A stretch of 58,667 nucleotides of DNA from Poronia punctata (Eukaryota; Ascomycota; Sordariomycetes; Xylariales; Xylariaceae): contig MU401680.1 of NCBI GenBank assembly GCA_022579005.1, forward strand, positions 1 through 58,667. Reading direction: 5' to 3'. Shown here one piece after another: positions 57,335 through 58,667 of the stretch (positions are counted from its first letter, which is position 1; each line of letters opens with the position of its first letter). Below the pieces are notes generated by a model. It was not told the DNA's origin, did no database searches, and was given only the letters and a program-made list of their open reading frames with translations. Made by a program: the position numbers and the translations under genes.

Positions 57335-57721
57335 TATTAGTCTAGCTAGAGGTATATATAATTATAATACGTTACTATTTATAGTACTATGTTAACTTAA
57401 TTAATTAAAAGGAAAGGAAGTTATAAGGACTTTTTTTAGCAAGTTTTATATAGCTATAAAAGTTTGCAATTAATTAAAACCTATTAGTAATATAAAAAGG
57501 ATATGTACACCTTACGTATTTAATATATAAAAGACGCGTACTTTTTATATACTAGTTATATACTATGTATATATACTGCGCATATACTTTTTTAATAAGG
57601 TAAGTTTAATGCAATTATAATAAATGTATAAAAAACTAAATATTTATGTTTATAAGATATTTGCGTTTTAATAGTTTTAATATAGTTAATAAAGTTAAAA
57701 GTATTAAAAAAGATTTTAATA
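57335..57721 (-). repeat. 3' LTR of Copia B (inverted copy)
   Basis: 387 bp on the minus strand, from TATTAAAATC (57721) to CTAATA (57335). Both ends match the Copia A LTRs, but the middle is diverged and about 50 bp longer, so this is a related subfamily. TTAATTAAGTTAACATAGTA near the element's LTR end is closer to the solo LTR than copy A is. Confidence 0.8.
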
Positions 57722-58667
57722 CTTATTTTTTTTTTAACTATATTTTTATTTTTTTATGCTTTTATTTTTAACTTATAAATAATTTACTATTGCCTTAATT
57801 TTTATTTATATTTAATTTGTTATAATAAAAAACTTAAGTGCTTAGTTAAAAGTTTTTTTTATAAACAAATTTGCAAGGTTATTGTTTTGTTAATTTAATA
57901 TACTTTTATAATTTTTTTTTTATATAATTTTTATAGCAATATTATATTAATTATAAAGCGTTTTTTTTGCATACTTTTAAGCTTTATAAAATACTAGTAA
58001 AGCAACTTAAAATTAGTATAAAGTACTAAAAAAATTAAAGGTAATTTAAATACTTTAAAAATTAAGTGCAAGGTAGTATATAAAGCAATAGCGCTATTAA
58101 CTTTATTAACTATATTATATAGTTTACTAGTAAAAATAAATTAAGTAATGCGCTTATATTTACTTAAGTTTTAATATATAATATTGCTAGTAATTTTATA
58201 TTTGTTTTGCTTATAATTTAAAATTAATTTAGTAATAAAAATAATAATAAAACTAATTTAAAAGCTTAAGTTAATATTGTTAATAAATAATTTATTTATA
58301 AAAATAAATAGCTTTTTTTTTATTAAGTTTAAAAATATATACGTTAATTTATAGTGTTTATTTTTAATTTACTAGTTAATTTGCTTATTTAACGTTTAAA
58401 TATTGTTTTTTATAAGTTTAATAACTTATATAGTAATTAATAAGTTGAATATAGCTTTAAGTTAACATATACTACTAATATATATATTATATACTTTTTA
58501 GCTAATATATTGCTAAAAAATATTAATTAAAATAAGGTTAATTTTAGTTAGATTTTTTACTTAACTTTTTTGTATAAAAATTACTTTTTTATTTTAAAAA
58601 GTAACTTTTATACTATTAAACTTAATAGCTTATTTTTTATTAAAAAATTGCTTTAGTTTTGCTTTAA
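57335..58667 (-). mobile_element. Partial second Ty1/Copia element (copy B), runs off the right edge
   Basis: Beyond the LTR, the minus-strand sequence from 57722 to the window end matches the 3' internal region of copy A (about 52450-53368), including the RNase H remnant. It is equally AT-shifted and lies inverted relative to A. Only the 3' LTR and about 950 bp of interior are in the window. Confidence 0.85.

Noticed and set aside
1..58667. CRISPR arrays, bacterial operons or ribosome binding sites
   Set aside because: The window is eukaryotic nuclear DNA; the repeats present are transposon termini and minisatellites.

Overview
The window is nuclear DNA from a filamentous ascomycete (Pezizomycotina, most likely a Sordariomycete; I cannot name the species). 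Evidence: short GT-AG introns of 58-137 nt with CTAAC-type branch sites, an intron-bearing tRNA-Leu, fungal gene families (GH30 endo-beta-1,6-galactanase, meroterpenoid-type UbiA prenyltransferase, multi-intron P450), and blocks of extreme AT-richness in which transposons survive as stop-riddled relics whose changes are C-to-T or G-to-A. That is the signature of repeat-induced point mutation (RIP). The genome looks compartmentalised: gene-bearing islands of ordinary composition separated by RIP-degraded blocks.

Layout. 1-2790: RIP-degraded AT block of unknown origin. 2791-21300: gene island with tRNA-Leu(AAG) and tRNA-Gly(GCC) on the minus strand, a secreted GH30 beta-1,6-galactanase, an SDR-fold protein, a UbiA-type prenyltransferase (minus) divergent from a three-exon cytochrome P450 (plus), and nicotinate phosphoribosyltransferase (minus, two exons). 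21309-28588: complete RIP-killed Ty3/Gypsy retrotransposon with 253-bp LTRs and ACCCC target duplications. 28594-38250: second island with the Sec61 beta subunit (four exons), the XPG/Rad2 repair nuclease (minus), a non-RIPped 333-bp solo LTR with CCTCT duplications, the NatC auxiliary subunit Naa38 (two exons) and a small secreted protein of unknown function (two exons). 38262-41802: a RIP-killed Mutator-like DNA transposon with 58-bp terminal inverted repeats and a 10-bp target duplication, 67 bp beyond the stop codon of the secreted protein gene. 41813-46875: third island with an ETHE1-like metallo-beta-lactamase-fold enzyme and a DUF1275 membrane-protein pseudogene whose in-frame stops look like RIP products. 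About 46900-58667: RIP-degraded block with a complete Ty1/Copia element (47611-53706, TAAAC duplications), a three-copy 82-bp tandem repeat, unassigned sequence, and part of a second inverted Copia copy running off the right edge.

How the parts relate. Rad2, Sec61 beta, Naa38 and nicotinate phosphoribosyltransferase are housekeeping genes (DNA repair, ER protein translocation, N-terminal acetylation, NAD salvage). The divergent UbiA/P450 pair, perhaps with the SDR gene, has the makeup of prenylated secondary metabolism, but no PKS or terpene cyclase is in the window. The most informative story is the genome-defence record: dead elements with intact termini, a solo LTR that escaped mutation and reports the near-original LTR sequence, mirror-image mutation gradients in the two Gypsy LTRs, and a host gene apparently killed beside a RIP block.
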